Shown: positions 35,590 through 56,924, counted from the stretch's first letter. The stretch: DNA of 64,000 nt from Pogonophryne albipinna (GCA_028583405.1 CM053250.1:478539-542538); one strand, 5' to 3'. Translations and numbers: made by a program. Notes: generated by a model not told the origin, from the sequence alone.

Positions 35590-36589
35590 GTGGACGTGTT
35601 ACGACAATCGTGGTATTTAAAAAAGTATTACTATGCAAATAAGACACATGATAATATCGTGCAATGTCAGATGTGGATACCTGATTTGGATCATGTTGTT
35701 CTGTTTTCATCTTCAAATCACAATGAACACGGCTCTTCTCCGTTTTATTTTGGAACTGCAGTGTTTTCTCTTCATTTCTGCATCATCAGCTGTTTCACAG
35801 ACAGAACAACAGCGCCACCTGGTGTTCAGCTGGATGTATGAGGGTCAGCTGTTTCAGTAAAATTGTCACTGTAATCTATATTTGTCGTTCATTATGTATA
35901 CTTATTTGGAGCCCAGACCTTCCTAAATCCTCCAGATGTCTTTTTAGTATTTCATTTTAGAGGTTTTTTTCATTGTTGTTGTTGGGCAGGATTTGTTTCA
36001 AGTACTTAAGTGTGTTATAAAGTTAAAATCTAACTATTTTCATATATTTTAACCAGATTAAAATTACCAACGTGTTTCAATAATTACAATTAAATCTAAT
36101 GAATGATTATTGATCATTAACAAGATTATTTAAGGAGAAAATAAGGAAACAAAATAATTAATGGAAATAAAATATTAAAGAAAATTCCCCTAAAATCTTT
36201 AGTTATAAAAAACAAATAATGATTAAACTGGTACACATTTTTACTGTTTATTTTTCATGTTTTTAATTTGTATTAAGTCTAGCCCTTAAATTGTTCTACA
36301 AAATGTGCCACAAAGCATGTTATAGGTATACCTGTGCATTTAATGTAATGTCTTAAAGCAAGTTAAAATATCAAGCTGAAAAATAAGTGTTATTAAAATT
36401 ACGAAACATTTAAATAGTACAAATTAATTAAAAATAAATCCAGAATACAAATTAAAAAAATCCATTGAAAAAATATATTAAGTAAAATTCACCTTATAAT
36501 GTATAATAATGAATGAAAAGATTATTTAAAAAAAATCTAAGACAATGTCACAACATTATAACTATTAAAATATGCAGAAATAAAAACTG
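35590..36589. other. AT-rich spacer
   Basis: Very AT-rich; no gene recognised. Short open frames near 35590-35860 lack family features. Confidence 0.5.
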
Positions 36590-36958
36590 AATACAAGCGG
36601 CCGAGATGGGTTTTCTCCGCAGGGTGGCTGGCGTCTCCCTTAGGGATAAGGTGAGAAGTTCAGTCATCAGGGAGGGACTCGGAGTTGAGCCGCTCCTCCT
36701 TCGCGTCGAAAGGAGCCAGTTGAGGTGGTTCGGGCACCTAGTTAGGATGCCACCTGGGCGCCTCCCTAGGGAGGTGTTCCAGGCACGTCCAGCTGGGAAG
36801 AGACCAAGGGGTAGACCTAGGACCAGGTGGAGGGATTATATCTCTTCGCTGGCCTGGGAGCGCCTTGGGATCCCCCAGTCAGAGCTGGTTGATGAGGGGA
36901 AAGGAACGTTTGGGGCTCTCTGCTGGAACTGATACCCCCGCGACCCGACCACGGATAA
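36590..36958 (+). mobile_element. Non-LTR retrotransposon 3' end (RT C-terminus)
   Basis: Open frame 36606-36932 (108 codons) with the words LRWFGHLVRMPPGRLPREVF and [14 protein letters not shown], typical of the C-terminus after the reverse transcriptase domain of fish LINEs (RTE/Rex-like; exact clade not certain). The element is 5' truncated, lacking the endonuclease and RT core. A short 3' untranslated piece ends GGATAAGGGGAGAAGATAGA and runs straight into a GATG tract, the usual tail of such elements. It is inactive. Confidence 0.8.
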
Positions 36959-36964
36959 GGGGAG

Positions 36965-39313
36965 AAGATAGATGGATGGAAGATGGATGGATGGAGGGAA
37001 GATGGATGGATGGATGGAAGATGGATGGATGGAGGGAAGATGGATGGATGGAAGATGGATGGATGGATGGAAGATGGATGGAGGGAAGATGGATGGATGG
37101 AAGATGGATGGATGGATGGAAGATGGATGGATGGAGGGAAGATGGATGGATGGAAGATGGATGGATGGATGGAAGATGGATGGAGGGAAGATGGATGGAT
37201 GGAGGGAAGATGGATGGATGGAAGATGGATGGATGGAGGGAAGATGGATGGATGGAGGGAAGATGGATGGAGGGAAGATGGATGGATGGAGGGAAGATGG
37301 ATGGATGGAAGATGGATGGATGGAGGGAAGATGGATGGATGGAGGGAAGATGGATGGATGGAAGATGGATGGATGGAGGGAAGATGGATGGATGGAGGGA
37401 AGATGGATGGATGGAGGGAAGATGGATGGATGGAAGATGGATGGATGGAGGGAAGATGGATGGATGGAAGATGGATGGAGGGAAGATGGATGGAGGGAAG
37501 ATGGATGGATGGAAGATGGATGGATGGATGGAAGATGGATGGAGGGAAGATGGATGGATGGAGGGAAGATGGATGGATGGAAGATGGATGGATGGATGGA
37601 AGATGGATGGAGGGAAGATGGATGGATGGAGGGAAGATGGATGGAGGGAAGATGGATGGATGGATGGAAGATGGATGGAGGGAAGATGGATGGATGGAGG
37701 GAAGATGGATGGATGGAGGGAAGATGGATGGATGGATGGAGGGAAGATGGATGGAGGGAAGATGGATGGATGGATGGAAGATGGATGGATGGAAGATGGA
37801 TGGAGGGAAGATGGATGGATGGAGGGAAGATGGATGGAGGGAAGATGGATGGATGGAAGATGGATGGATGGATGGAAGATGGATGGAGGGAAGATGGATG
37901 GATGGAAGATGGATGGATGGATGGAAGATGGATGGAGGGAAGATGGATGGATGGAGGTAAGATGGATGGAGGGAAGATGGATGGATGGAGGGAAGATGGA
38001 TGGATGGAAGATGGATGGATGGATGGAAGATGGATGGAGGGAAGATGGATGGATGGAAGATGGATGGATGGATGGAAGATGGATGGAGGGAAGATGGATG
38101 GATGGAAGATGGATGGATGGAGGGAAGATGGATGGAGGGAAGATGGATGGATGGAAGATGGATGGAGGGAAGATGGATGGATGGAGGGAAGATGGATGGA
38201 TGGAAGATGGATGGAGGGAAGATGGATGGATGGAAGATGGATGGATGGATGGAAGATGGATGGAGGGAAGATGGATGGATGAAGATGGATGGATGGAAGA
38301 TGGATGGAGGGAAGATGGATGGATGGAGGTAAGATGGATGGAGGGAAGATGGATGGATGGAAGATGGATGGATGGAAGATGGATGGATGGAGGGAAGATG
38401 GATGGATGGAAGATGGATGGATGGAAGATGGATGGATGGAAGATGGATGGATGGAGGGAAGATGGATAGATGGAGGGAAGATGGATGGATGGAGGGAAGT
38501 TGGATGGATGGAGGGAAGATGGATGGATGGAGGGAAGATGGATGGATGGAAGATGGATGGAGGGAAGATGGATGGATGGAAGATGGATGGATGGAGGGAA
38601 GATGGATGGATGGAAGATGGATGGATGGAAGATGGATGGATGGAAGATGGATGGATGGAAGATGGATGGATGGAGGGAAGATGGATAGATGGAGGGAAGA
38701 TGGATGGATGGAGGGAAGTTGGATGGATGGAGGGAAGATGGATGGATGGAGGGAAGATGGATGGATGGAAGATGGATGGAGGGAAGATGGATGGATGGAA
38801 GATGGATGGATGGAAGATGGATGGATGGAAGATGGATGGATGGAGGGAAGATGGATGGATGGAAGATGGATGGATGGAAGATGGATGGATGGAAGATGGA
38901 TGGATGGAGGGAAGATGGATAGATGGAGGGAAGATGGATGGATGGAGGGAAGTTGGATGGATGGAGGGAAGATGGATGGATGGAGGGAAGATGGATGGAT
39001 GGAAGATGGATGGAGGGAAGATGGATGGATGGAAGATGGATGGATGGAAGATGGATGGATGGAAGATGGATGGATGGAGGGAAGATGGATGGATGGAAGA
39101 TGGATGGATGGAAGATGGATGGATGGAAGATGGATGGATGGAGGGAAGATGGATAGATGGAGGGAAGATGGATGGATGGAGGGAAGTTGGATGGATGGAG
39201 GGAAGATGGATGGATGGAGGGAAGATGGATGGATGGAAGATGGATGGAGGGAAGATGGATGGATGGAAGATGGATGGATGGAAGATGGATGGATGGAAGA
39301 TGGATGGATGGAG
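36965..39313. repeat. GATG/GGAAGATGGATG satellite grown from LINE tail
   Basis: About 2.35 kb of GGATG-type words alternating with GGAGGGAAGAT. From about 38470 a higher-order unit of 219-234 bp (marked by single changes such as GGATAGAT and GGAAGTTGG) repeats at 38470, 38689, 38923 and 39157. Long open frames on both strands (835 and 534 codons) are repeat artefacts. It starts exactly where the LINE tail begins. Confidence 0.92.
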
Positions 39314-40818
39314 AAACTGAAAACGTTTCAGTAATTTTAACAAAAATAAAACATGTTTTTTTTCAGAATATTATATGAGAGTGTAATTCAATGGAATAAA
39401 ACCAGGACACGAGCAATCAGTGATTCATAACATATTTTAATTTTTCAGTGTTTTAGTATAAAAATCCCACCGGCCTGCTGTCGGCTGGTCTCCGTCCCGT
39501 TGGCTATAATAACTGTGGTTTTTCCCAGAGAATCAGCTAAAGTACCAAATCTATTTACACACACAACATCCACATCCAGAGGGCAACACAAACAAAAAAC
39601 AGGAAGTCTACCCATCGCTAACCTGCCAAAATAAAACATCAAACACTATCACCTCACCATTCAGCTTTAATGCTATTAATCCCCAAAAATAAACAGAAGA
39701 AGACGAGGGGCCTCGACGTGTGGCTCCTCGTGTGCCCGTAGTATTCTCTTACAATACTCTCTCTATAAAGTAATGCATATACATTTTCTGCTTTACAATA
39801 AATTAGTACAGGCACATTCTCTCCTCTCCTCCAGCCGCTCAGTCCGGGTGGCAAAATGATTCTGTGAGCTTTAAATCTTCACGGCACACAAACAAGAGAT
39901 AATCAGCGGTAAAAAAAAACACATTAGTGGGAAACTTAGTGGGCAGCAGAGGATCTTTTTTTGGTTTCGGTGTGAATGATGCACTTTAGGCATTTTAGAC
40001 TTTGAGAGCATCTATATAGATTTTATATAAATATGTACAAACGAGGGAAAAAAAGTAGTCCAGTAAAAACATTCATGTAAAAAAAAAAAACAAGATGCAA
40101 ACACACGAGAACAGTTAATGCCAAAGAAGCTTGAGAACTCAATAAGTTACAAAAACCGTAAAAAAGGAGCTGAAATAAAAATGTTCCGTACAGTATGCAT
40201 GTTTGTTTTCTCTGCGTTAGAGATAGCACCAGCAGAAACACCGTCAGGGCGTCGTCTCCTCCGACCGGATAAATATCTGAACCACTAATGTACCAAAACT
40301 GAGGGAGTGAATAAATTAGTGTCAGGCCTTGTACAGGATATTTACAGGAGCTGCTGCACTCACACACTCACACTCACACACACTCTCACACACACACACA
40401 CACACTCACACACACACTGATGTCATGGCAGTGAGATTGTTGCAGCAGTCTTGCAGCACATTTTAAGGAGGTCAGAGGTCAAGTCTGACACATTCAACAG
40501 GTTACGTCCTGTGATTCTTCGGTCCTCACAGCCCAGGTTTGAGTCTTTTTATTGGTTGTTATTTGCACCAGCTAACCGAGTCCTTGCATAGCTCTTTGAC
40601 AAAACAACATGGACGTCACAAGCTACAGGTCAGACGGAGGGGGAGGGGGGAGGGGGGAGGGGGGGTCGAGGGGGGGGGGACATGAACGACATGAAAATGA
40701 TCCAGTTTAGCAGGAAATGGTAAACATGTGTCTGTGCGTATGAGGCGGAAGCTTGAGTGTCCGCTGTGAAGGTGTTCAGAATGAAAGCTGAGAGAGGAGA
40801 GATTGCTGATGGGAGGTT
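39314..40818 (-). other. Probable brd1 3' untranslated region and 3' flank
   Basis: Directly follows the brd1 stop codon on the minus strand. A minus-strand AATAAA is at 40548-40553, giving a short 3' UTR of about 270 nt if used. A weaker ATTAAA near 39436 would give a long one. It contains a CA/CT repeat (about 40358-40418) and a G-rich tract. No gene is seen in the open frames here. Confidence 0.5.
40636..40680 (+). other. G-run tract, G-quadruplex-prone
   Basis: Several runs of 5-10 G separated by single A or short spacers on the plus strand; the brd1 transcript would carry the C-rich complement. Confidence 0.6.
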
Positions 40819-49873
<9,055 letters not shown>

Positions 49874-50801
49874 CTGAGGGAGACATCAGGTAGTAGCATC
49901 AGTATTAGCTCCATAACATCAGCTATAATATATATACTGTTATTTTCTAAATGAATGTTTTGGTGTATAAAATGAAAATCGTCTAAAAAGGTCCATCTCA
50001 GTCTTTAAAAGTCAAAGTTGATTACTTTATATAACTTGTTTTGTCAGTCCAAAAACGCAAGTAGTTCATGTAGGATAATTTGTTGTTGTGGTTGAAGGTT
50101 TGTTGGTAAGGTTTAAAACAAGACTACAAATATGTTGACCATGCATCGTCTCTAAAAGTCAAAGTTGATAACTTGTTTTGTCAGTTAGAAATGCAAGTAA
50201 ATTAAGTTTGATATAGTACAATTCAGAGTGAAGCTAGCAAACATTTTTGAGAGAATTCAAATCTAAAAACAGTCTTTTCTGGCCACTTTTGTATGAAAAT
50301 ATAAACGGCAAATGTTTGCTGTTGCTGGAGGTTTGATGGTTAGGTTTAAAACAAAACTACAAACATGTTGACCATGCATAAGTCCACCCATTAATCAGCG
50401 GTGGAATGTAACAAAGCACACAAATGATCACCAATGCCCGATAAGTAGACAAAACTCCAGCAGAGATTCAGTTCCCAACGTGGGAAAAATAAATAAACTA
50501 GGATCAAATCATGTTACCGGAGAAATGACTTTAACAGTTCATTGATTGTCATTTCTTTCCTTGATAGATTTTCTGTTTCCTGCTGATCTTACTTTCCTCC
50601 CAGGAGAAGGTGGTTGGTGCTGCTAGTTTTATGACGACCATGCATTAGTTAACCCATTAATCAGTGGTGGAATGTAACAAAGCACACAGATGATCACCAA
50701 TGCCCGAACAAGCAGACTAAATACACGGACATTCAGTTCCCGATGTGCGAAATTAAATAAATAAACTAGGATCAAAACATGCTACCGGAGAAATGGACTT
50801 A
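49874..50801. repeat. brd1 intron with imperfect ~266-bp tandem repeats
   Basis: Segments starting GACCATGCAT at 50371 and 50637 share about 165 bp (GGTGGAATGTAACAAAGCAC, GATCACCAATGCCCG). A related word TTGACCATGCATC occurs near 50137. No upstream brd1 exon is visible before the gap. Confidence 0.7.
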
Positions 50802-51801
50802 NNNNNNNNNNNNNNNNNNNNNNNNNNNNNNNNNNNNNNNNNNNNNNNNNNNNNNNNNNNNNNNNNNNNNNNNNNNNNNNNNNNNNNNNNNNNNNNNNNN
50901 NNNNNNNNNNNNNNNNNNNNNNNNNNNNNNNNNNNNNNNNNNNNNNNNNNNNNNNNNNNNNNNNNNNNNNNNNNNNNNNNNNNNNNNNNNNNNNNNNNNN
51001 NNNNNNNNNNNNNNNNNNNNNNNNNNNNNNNNNNNNNNNNNNNNNNNNNNNNNNNNNNNNNNNNNNNNNNNNNNNNNNNNNNNNNNNNNNNNNNNNNNNN
51101 NNNNNNNNNNNNNNNNNNNNNNNNNNNNNNNNNNNNNNNNNNNNNNNNNNNNNNNNNNNNNNNNNNNNNNNNNNNNNNNNNNNNNNNNNNNNNNNNNNNN
51201 NNNNNNNNNNNNNNNNNNNNNNNNNNNNNNNNNNNNNNNNNNNNNNNNNNNNNNNNNNNNNNNNNNNNNNNNNNNNNNNNNNNNNNNNNNNNNNNNNNNN
51301 NNNNNNNNNNNNNNNNNNNNNNNNNNNNNNNNNNNNNNNNNNNNNNNNNNNNNNNNNNNNNNNNNNNNNNNNNNNNNNNNNNNNNNNNNNNNNNNNNNNN
51401 NNNNNNNNNNNNNNNNNNNNNNNNNNNNNNNNNNNNNNNNNNNNNNNNNNNNNNNNNNNNNNNNNNNNNNNNNNNNNNNNNNNNNNNNNNNNNNNNNNNN
51501 NNNNNNNNNNNNNNNNNNNNNNNNNNNNNNNNNNNNNNNNNNNNNNNNNNNNNNNNNNNNNNNNNNNNNNNNNNNNNNNNNNNNNNNNNNNNNNNNNNNN
51601 NNNNNNNNNNNNNNNNNNNNNNNNNNNNNNNNNNNNNNNNNNNNNNNNNNNNNNNNNNNNNNNNNNNNNNNNNNNNNNNNNNNNNNNNNNNNNNNNNNNN
51701 NNNNNNNNNNNNNNNNNNNNNNNNNNNNNNNNNNNNNNNNNNNNNNNNNNNNNNNNNNNNNNNNNNNNNNNNNNNNNNNNNNNNNNNNNNNNNNNNNNNN
51801 N
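50802..51801. other. Assembly gap (1000 N)
   Basis: Exactly 1000 N between an intron of brd1 and the third tRNA array. The fixed size means the join is a scaffolding inference, not read sequence. Confidence 0.99.
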
Positions 51802-51850
51802 ATACAAGATTCCCATTCTTGTGACCTGGGTTCGATTCCCAGGCGGTGCA
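51802..51850 (+). tRNA. tRNA-Gly(CCC), 5' end lost in gap
   Basis: Anticodon arm onward only. C50T with G64A makes a compensated U50-A64 pair. Confidence 0.6.
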
Positions 51851-52106
51851 TGCAAGACCGTCTGAATATGTATTGAGTAGGGTGATGGAAGAATAGAGAA
51901 AGATACAGAACTCTGAAATAGAAGTTTGAAATCTCTTCCATCGGCAGAGTTTTGAGAGATTCCCATTCTTGTGACCAGGGTTCAATTCCCATGCAGTATT
52001 TGTATTAATCCAACTTCAAACAAAGAAGTGTTTATTTGGTGTAGGTTTATGATTCTCACTTAGGTTGCGAGAGGTCCAGGGTCTAAATCAATACAAAACA
52101 ATAGAA

Positions 52107-52177
52107 GCGCAGCTGGTGTAGTGGTATCATACAAGATTCCCATTCTTGTGACCCGGGTTCAATTCCCGGGCGGTGCA
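52107..52177 (+). tRNA. tRNA-Gly(CCC), C5A variant
   Basis: C5A (A5-G68 mismatch), A9G, G57A. Confidence 0.6.
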
Positions 52178-52432
52178 TGCAAGATGGTCTGAATATGGGT
52201 TGAGTAGGGGACGGAAGAATAGAGAAAGGTACAGAACTCTGAAATAGACATTTGAAATCTCTTCCATCGGCAGAGTTTTGAGAGATTCCCATTCTTGTGA
52301 CCAGGGTTCAATTCCCATGCAGTGTTTGTATTAATCCAACTTCAAACAAAGAAGTGTTTATTTGGTGTAGGGTTATGATTCTCACTTAGGTTGCGAGAGG
52401 TCCAGGGTCTAAATCAATACAAAACAATACAA

Positions 52433-52503
52433 GCGCCGCTGGTATAGTGGTATCATACAAGATTCCCATTCTTGTGACCCAGGTTCAATTCCCAGGCGGT
52501 GCA
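52433..52503 (+). tRNA. tRNA-Gly(CCC), decayed T stem
   Basis: A9G, G12A, G51A, G57A, G64A; two T-stem mismatches. Confidence 0.45.
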
Positions 52504-52758
52504 TGCAAGACGGTCTGAATATGGGTTGAGTAGGGGACGAAAGAATAGAGAAAGATACAGAACTCTGAAATAGATGTTTGAAATCTCTTCCATCGGCAGA
52601 GTTTTGAGAGATTCCCATTCTTGTGACCAGGGTTCAATTCCCATGCAGTGTTTGTATTAATCCAACTTCAAACAAAGAAGTGTTTATTTAGTGTAGGTTT
52701 ATGATTCTCACTTAGGTTTCGAGAGGTCCAGGGTCTAAATCAATACAAATCAATACAA

Positions 52759-52829
52759 GTGCCGCTAGTGTAGTGGTATCATACAAGATTCCCATTCTTG
52801 TGACCCGGGTTCGATTCCCGGGCGGTGCA
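52759..52829 (+). tRNA. tRNA-Gly(CCC)
   Basis: C2T only (U2:G71 next to G3:U70). Confidence 0.78.
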
Positions 52830-52983
52830 TGCAAGACGGTCTGAATATGGATTGAGTAGGGGACGGAAGAATAGAGAAAAATACAGAACTCTGAAATAGA
52901 CGTTTGAAATCTGTCGCATCGGAAGAGTTTTGAGAGATTCCCATTCTTGTGACCAGGGTTCAAATCAATACAAAACAATACAA

Positions 52984-53054
52984 GCGCTGCTAGTGTAGTG
53001 GTATCATACAAGATTCCCATTCTTGTGACCCGGGTTCAATTCCCATGCAGTATT
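52984..53054 (+). pseudogene. Chimeric tRNA / 3'-half fusion
   Basis: Preceded by a 225-bp recombined unit and followed by a 177-bp one. Confidence 0.8.
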
Positions 53055-53160
53055 TGTATTAATCCAACTTCAAACAAAGAAGTGTTTATTTGGTGTAGGT
53101 TTATGATTCTCACTTAGGTTGCGAGAGATCCAGGGTCCAAATCAATACAAAACAATACAA

Positions 53161-53231
53161 GCGCTGCTAGTGTAGTGGTATCATACAAGATTCCCATTCT
53201 TGTGACCAGGGTTCAATTCCCATGCAGTATT
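53161..53231 (+). pseudogene. Chimeric tRNA / 3'-half fusion
   Basis: Second successive 177-bp unit. Confidence 0.8.
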
Positions 53232-53337
53232 TGTATTAATCCAACTTCAAACAAAGAAGTGTTTATTTGGTGTAGGTTTATGATTCTCACTTAGGTTGCG
53301 AGAGGTCCAGGGTCCAAATCAATACAAATCAATACAA

Positions 53338-53407
53338 GCGCCGCTAGTGTAGTGGTATCATACAAGATTCCAATTCTTTGACCCAGGTTCGATTCCCGGG
53401 CGGTGCA
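53338..53407 (+). tRNA. tRNA-Gly body with anticodon CCA, 70 nt
   Basis: Loop TTCCAAT gives anticodon CCA (reads UGG). One base short near position 43; G51A in the T stem. Possibly non-functional. Confidence 0.5.
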
Positions 53408-53663
53408 TGCAAGACGATCTGAATATGGGTTGAGTAGGGGACGGAAGAATAGAGAAAGATACAGAACTCTGAAATAGACGTTTGAAATCTCTTCCATCGG
53501 CAGAGTTTTGAGAGATTCCCATTCTTGTGACCAGGGTTCAATTCCCATGCAGTGTTTGTATTAATCCAACTTCAAACAAAGAAGTGTTTATTTAGTGTAG
53601 GTTTATGATTCTCACTTAGGTTGCGAGAGATCCAGGGTCCAAATCAATACAAAAACAATACAA

Positions 53664-53734
53664 GCGCCGCTAGTGTAGTGGTATCATACAAGATTCCCAT
53701 TCTTGTGACCCGGGTTCGATTCCCGGGCGGTGCA
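53664..53734 (+). tRNA. tRNA-Gly(CCC), array consensus
   Basis: Exact match to 9982-10052. Confidence 0.88.
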
Positions 53735-53989
53735 TGCAAGACGGTCTGAATATGTGTTGAGTAGGGGACGGATGAATAGAGAAAGGTACAGAACTCTGAA
53801 ATAGATGTTTGAAATCTCTTCAATCGGCAGAGTTTTGAGAGATTCCCATTCTTGTGACCAGGGTTCAATTCCCATGCAGTGTTTGTATTAATCCAACTTC
53901 AAACAAAGAAGTGTTTATTTGGTGTAGGTTTATGATTCTCACTTAGGTTGCGAGAGGTCCAGGGTCCAAATCAATACAAATCAATACAA

Positions 53990-54060
53990 GTGCCGCTAGT
54001 GTAGTGGTATCATACAAGATTCCCATTCTTGTGACCCGGGTTCGATTCCCGGGCGGTGCA
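53990..54060 (+). tRNA. tRNA-Gly(CCC)
   Basis: C2T only. Confidence 0.78.
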
Positions 54061-54317
54061 TGTAAGACCGTCTGAATATGTATTCAGTAGGGGACGAAAG
54101 AATAGAGAAAGATACAGAACTCTGAAATAGACATTTGAAATCTCTTCCATCAGCAGAGTTTTGAGAGATTCCCATTCTTGTGACCAGGGTTCAATTCCCA
54201 TGCAGTGTTTGTATTAGTCCAACTTCAAACAAAGAAGTGTTTATTTGGTGTAGGTTTATGATTCTCACTTAGGTTGCGAGAGGTCCAGGGTCTAAATCAA
54301 TACAAAAAACAATACAA

Positions 54318-54388
54318 GCGCCGCTAGTGTAGTGGTATCATACAAGATTCCCATTCTTGTGACCCGGGTTCAATTCCCGGGCGGTGCA
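54318..54388 (+). tRNA. tRNA-Gly(CCC)
   Basis: G57A only (B box GGTTCAATTCC, still within consensus). Confidence 0.78.
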
Positions 54389-54643
54389 TGCAAGAAGGTC
54401 TGAATATGGGTTGAGTAGGGGACGGAAGAATAGAGAAAGATACAGAACTCTGAAATAGATGTTTGAAATCTCTTCCATCGGCAGAGTTTTGAGAGATTCC
54501 CATTCTTGTGACCAGGGTTCAATTCCCATGCAGTGTTTGTATTAATCCAACTTCAAACAAAGAAGTGTTTATTTAGTGTAGGTTTATGATTCTCACTTAG
54601 GTTGCGAGAGGTCCAGGGTCCAAATCAATACAAATCTTTACAA

Positions 54644-54714
54644 AAGCCGCTAGTGTAGTGGTATCATACAAGATTCCCATTCTTGTGACCCGGGTTCGAT
54701 TCCTGGGCGGTGCA
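54644..54714 (+). tRNA. tRNA-Gly(CCC), 5' end altered
   Basis: G1A and C2A open the end of the acceptor stem; C63T. Confidence 0.45.
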
Positions 54715-54969
54715 TGCAAGACCGTCTGAATATGTATTCAGTAGGGGATGGAAGAATAGAGAAAGATACAGAACTCTGAAATAGAAGTTTGAAATCTCTT
54801 CCATCAGCAGAGTTTTGAGAGATTCCCATTCTTGTGACCAGGGTTCAATTCCCATGCAGTATTTGTATTAATCCAACTTCAAACAAAGAAGTGTTTATTG
54901 GGTGTAGGTTTATGATTCTCACTTAGGTTGGGAGAGGTCCAGGGTCTAAATCAATACAAAACAATACAA

Positions 54970-55040
54970 GCGCTGCTGGTGTAGTGGTATCATACAAGAT
55001 TCCCATTCTTGTGACCCGGGTTCGATTCCCGGGCGGTGCA
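54970..55040 (+). tRNA. tRNA-Gly(CCC)
   Basis: C5T (wobble) and A9G. Confidence 0.75.
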
Positions 55041-55296
55041 TGCAAGACCATCTGAATATGTATTGAGTAGGGGGTGGAAGAATAGAGAAAGATACAGAAC
55101 TCTGAAATAGAAGTTTGAAATCTCTTCCATCGGCAGAGTTTTGAGAGATTCCCATTCTTGTGACCAGGGTTCAATTCCCATGCAGTATTTGTATTAATCC
55201 AACTTCAAACAAAGAAGTGTTTATTTGGTGTAGGTTTATGATTCTCACTTAGGTTGCGAGAGGTCCAGGGTCTAAATCAATACAAAAACAATACAA

Positions 55297-55367
55297 GCGC
55301 GGCTAGTGTAGTGGTATCATACAAGATTCCCATTCTTGTGTCCCAGGTTCGATTCCCGGGCGGTGCA
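55297..55367 (+). tRNA. tRNA-Gly(CCC), C5G variant
   Basis: C5G (G-G mismatch), a variable-loop A-to-T, G51A. Confidence 0.5.
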
Positions 55368-55622
55368 TGCAAGACAGTCTGAATATGGGTTGAGTAGGGG
55401 ACGAAAGAATAGAGAAAAATACAGAACTCTGAAATAGACGTTTGAAATCTGTCGCATCGGCAGAGTTTTGAGAGATTCCCATTCTTGTGACCAGGGTTCA
55501 ATTCCCATGCAGTATTTGTATTAATCCAACTTCAAACAAAGAAGTGTTTATTTGGTGTAGGTTTATGATTCTCACTTAGGTTGCGAGAGATCCAGGGTCC
55601 AAATCAATACAAAACAATACAA

Positions 55623-55693
55623 GCGCTGCTAGTGTAGTGGTATCATACAAGATTCCCATTCTTGTGACCTGGGTTCAATTCCCATGCAGTATT
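55623..55693 (+). pseudogene. Chimeric tRNA / 3'-half fusion
   Basis: Followed 177 bp later by an anticodon-CCA copy. Confidence 0.8.
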
Positions 55694-55799
55694 TGTATTA
55701 ATCCAACTTCAAACAAAGAAGTGTTTATTTGGTGTAGGTTTATGATTCTCACTTAGGTTGCGAGAGATCCAGGGTCCAAATCAATACAAAACAATACAA

Positions 55800-55870
55800 G
55801 CGCTGCTAGTGTAGTGGTATCATACAAGATTCCAATTCTTTTGACCCGGGTTCGATTCCCGGGTGGTGCA
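55800..55870 (+). tRNA. tRNA-Gly body with anticodon CCA
   Basis: C36A gives CCA; G43T opens one anticodon-stem pair; C5T and C67T are wobble changes. T stem and B box are consensus, the best-preserved of the four CCA copies. Confidence 0.6.
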
Positions 55871-56125
55871 TGCAAGACGGTCTGAACATGGGTTGAGTCG
55901 GGGACGGAAGAATAGAGAAAGGTACAGAACTCTGAAATGGACGTTTGAAATCTCTTCCATCGGCAGAGTTTTGAGAGATTCCCATTCTTGTGACCAGGGT
56001 TCAATTACCATGCAGTGTTTGTATTAATCCAACTTCAAACAAAGAAGTGTTTATTTGGTGTAGGTTTATGATTCTCACTTAGGTTGCGAGAGGTCCAGGG
56101 TCTAAATCAATACAAAACAATAGAA

Positions 56126-56196
56126 GCGCAGCTGGTGTAGTGGTATCATACAAGATTCCCATTCTTGTGACCCGGGTTCAATTCCCGGGCGGTGCA
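56126..56196 (+). tRNA. tRNA-Gly(CCC), C5A variant
   Basis: Same changes as 52107-52177. Confidence 0.6.
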
Positions 56197-56451
56197 TGCA
56201 AGACGGTCTGAATATGGGTTGAGTAGGGGACGAAAGAATAGAGAAAGATACAGAACTCTGAAATAGATGTTTGAAATCTCTTCCATCAGCAGAGTTTTGA
56301 GAGATTCCCATTCTTGTGACCAGGGTTCAATTCCCATGCAGTGTTTGTATTAATCCAACTTCAAACAAAGAAGTGTTTATTTAGTGTAGGTTTATGATTC
56401 TCACTTAGGTTGCGAGAGGTCCAGGGTCCAAATCAATACAAAACAATACAA

Positions 56452-56522
56452 GCGCTGCTAGTGTAGTGGTATCATACAAGATTCCCATTCTTGTGACCCG
56501 GGTTCGATTCCCGGGCGGTGCA
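56452..56522 (+). tRNA. tRNA-Gly(CCC)
   Basis: C5T only. Confidence 0.78.
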
Positions 56523-56676
56523 TGCAAGACGGTCTGAATATGGATTGAGTAGGGGACGGAAGAATAGAGAAAAATACAGAACTCTGAAATAGACGTTTGA
56601 AATCTGTCGCATCGGCAGAGTTTTGAGAGATTCCCATTCTTGTGACCAGGGTTCAAATCAATACAAAACAATACAA

Positions 56677-56747
56677 GCGCTGCTAGTGTAGTGGTATCAT
56701 ACAAGATTCCCATTCTTGTGACCAGGGTTCAATTCCCATGCAGTATT
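56677..56747 (+). pseudogene. Chimeric tRNA / 3'-half fusion
   Basis: Lies between a 225-bp and a 177-bp unit. Confidence 0.8.
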
Positions 56748-56853
56748 TGTATTAATCCAACTTCAAACAAAGAAGTGTTTATTTGGTGTAGGTTTATGAT
56801 TCTCACTTAGGTTGCGAGAGGTCCAGGGTCCAAATCAATACAAATCAATACAA

Positions 56854-56924
56854 GCGCCGCTAGTGTAGTGGTATCATACAAGATTCCAATTCTTTTGACC
56901 CAGGTTCGATTCCCGGGCGGTGCA
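56854..56924 (+). tRNA. tRNA-Gly body with anticodon CCA
   Basis: C36A, G43T, G51A. Confidence 0.55.

Noticed and set aside
36836..39343. 835-codon HPSIF and 534-codon DGWMEGRW open frames
   Set aside because: Stop-free tetranucleotide satellite open on both strands; no domain and no splice or start context.
53338..53407. Genuine tRNA-Trp
   Set aside because: The whole body is that of the neighbouring glycine tRNAs; only the anticodon base 36 and the nearby stem differ.
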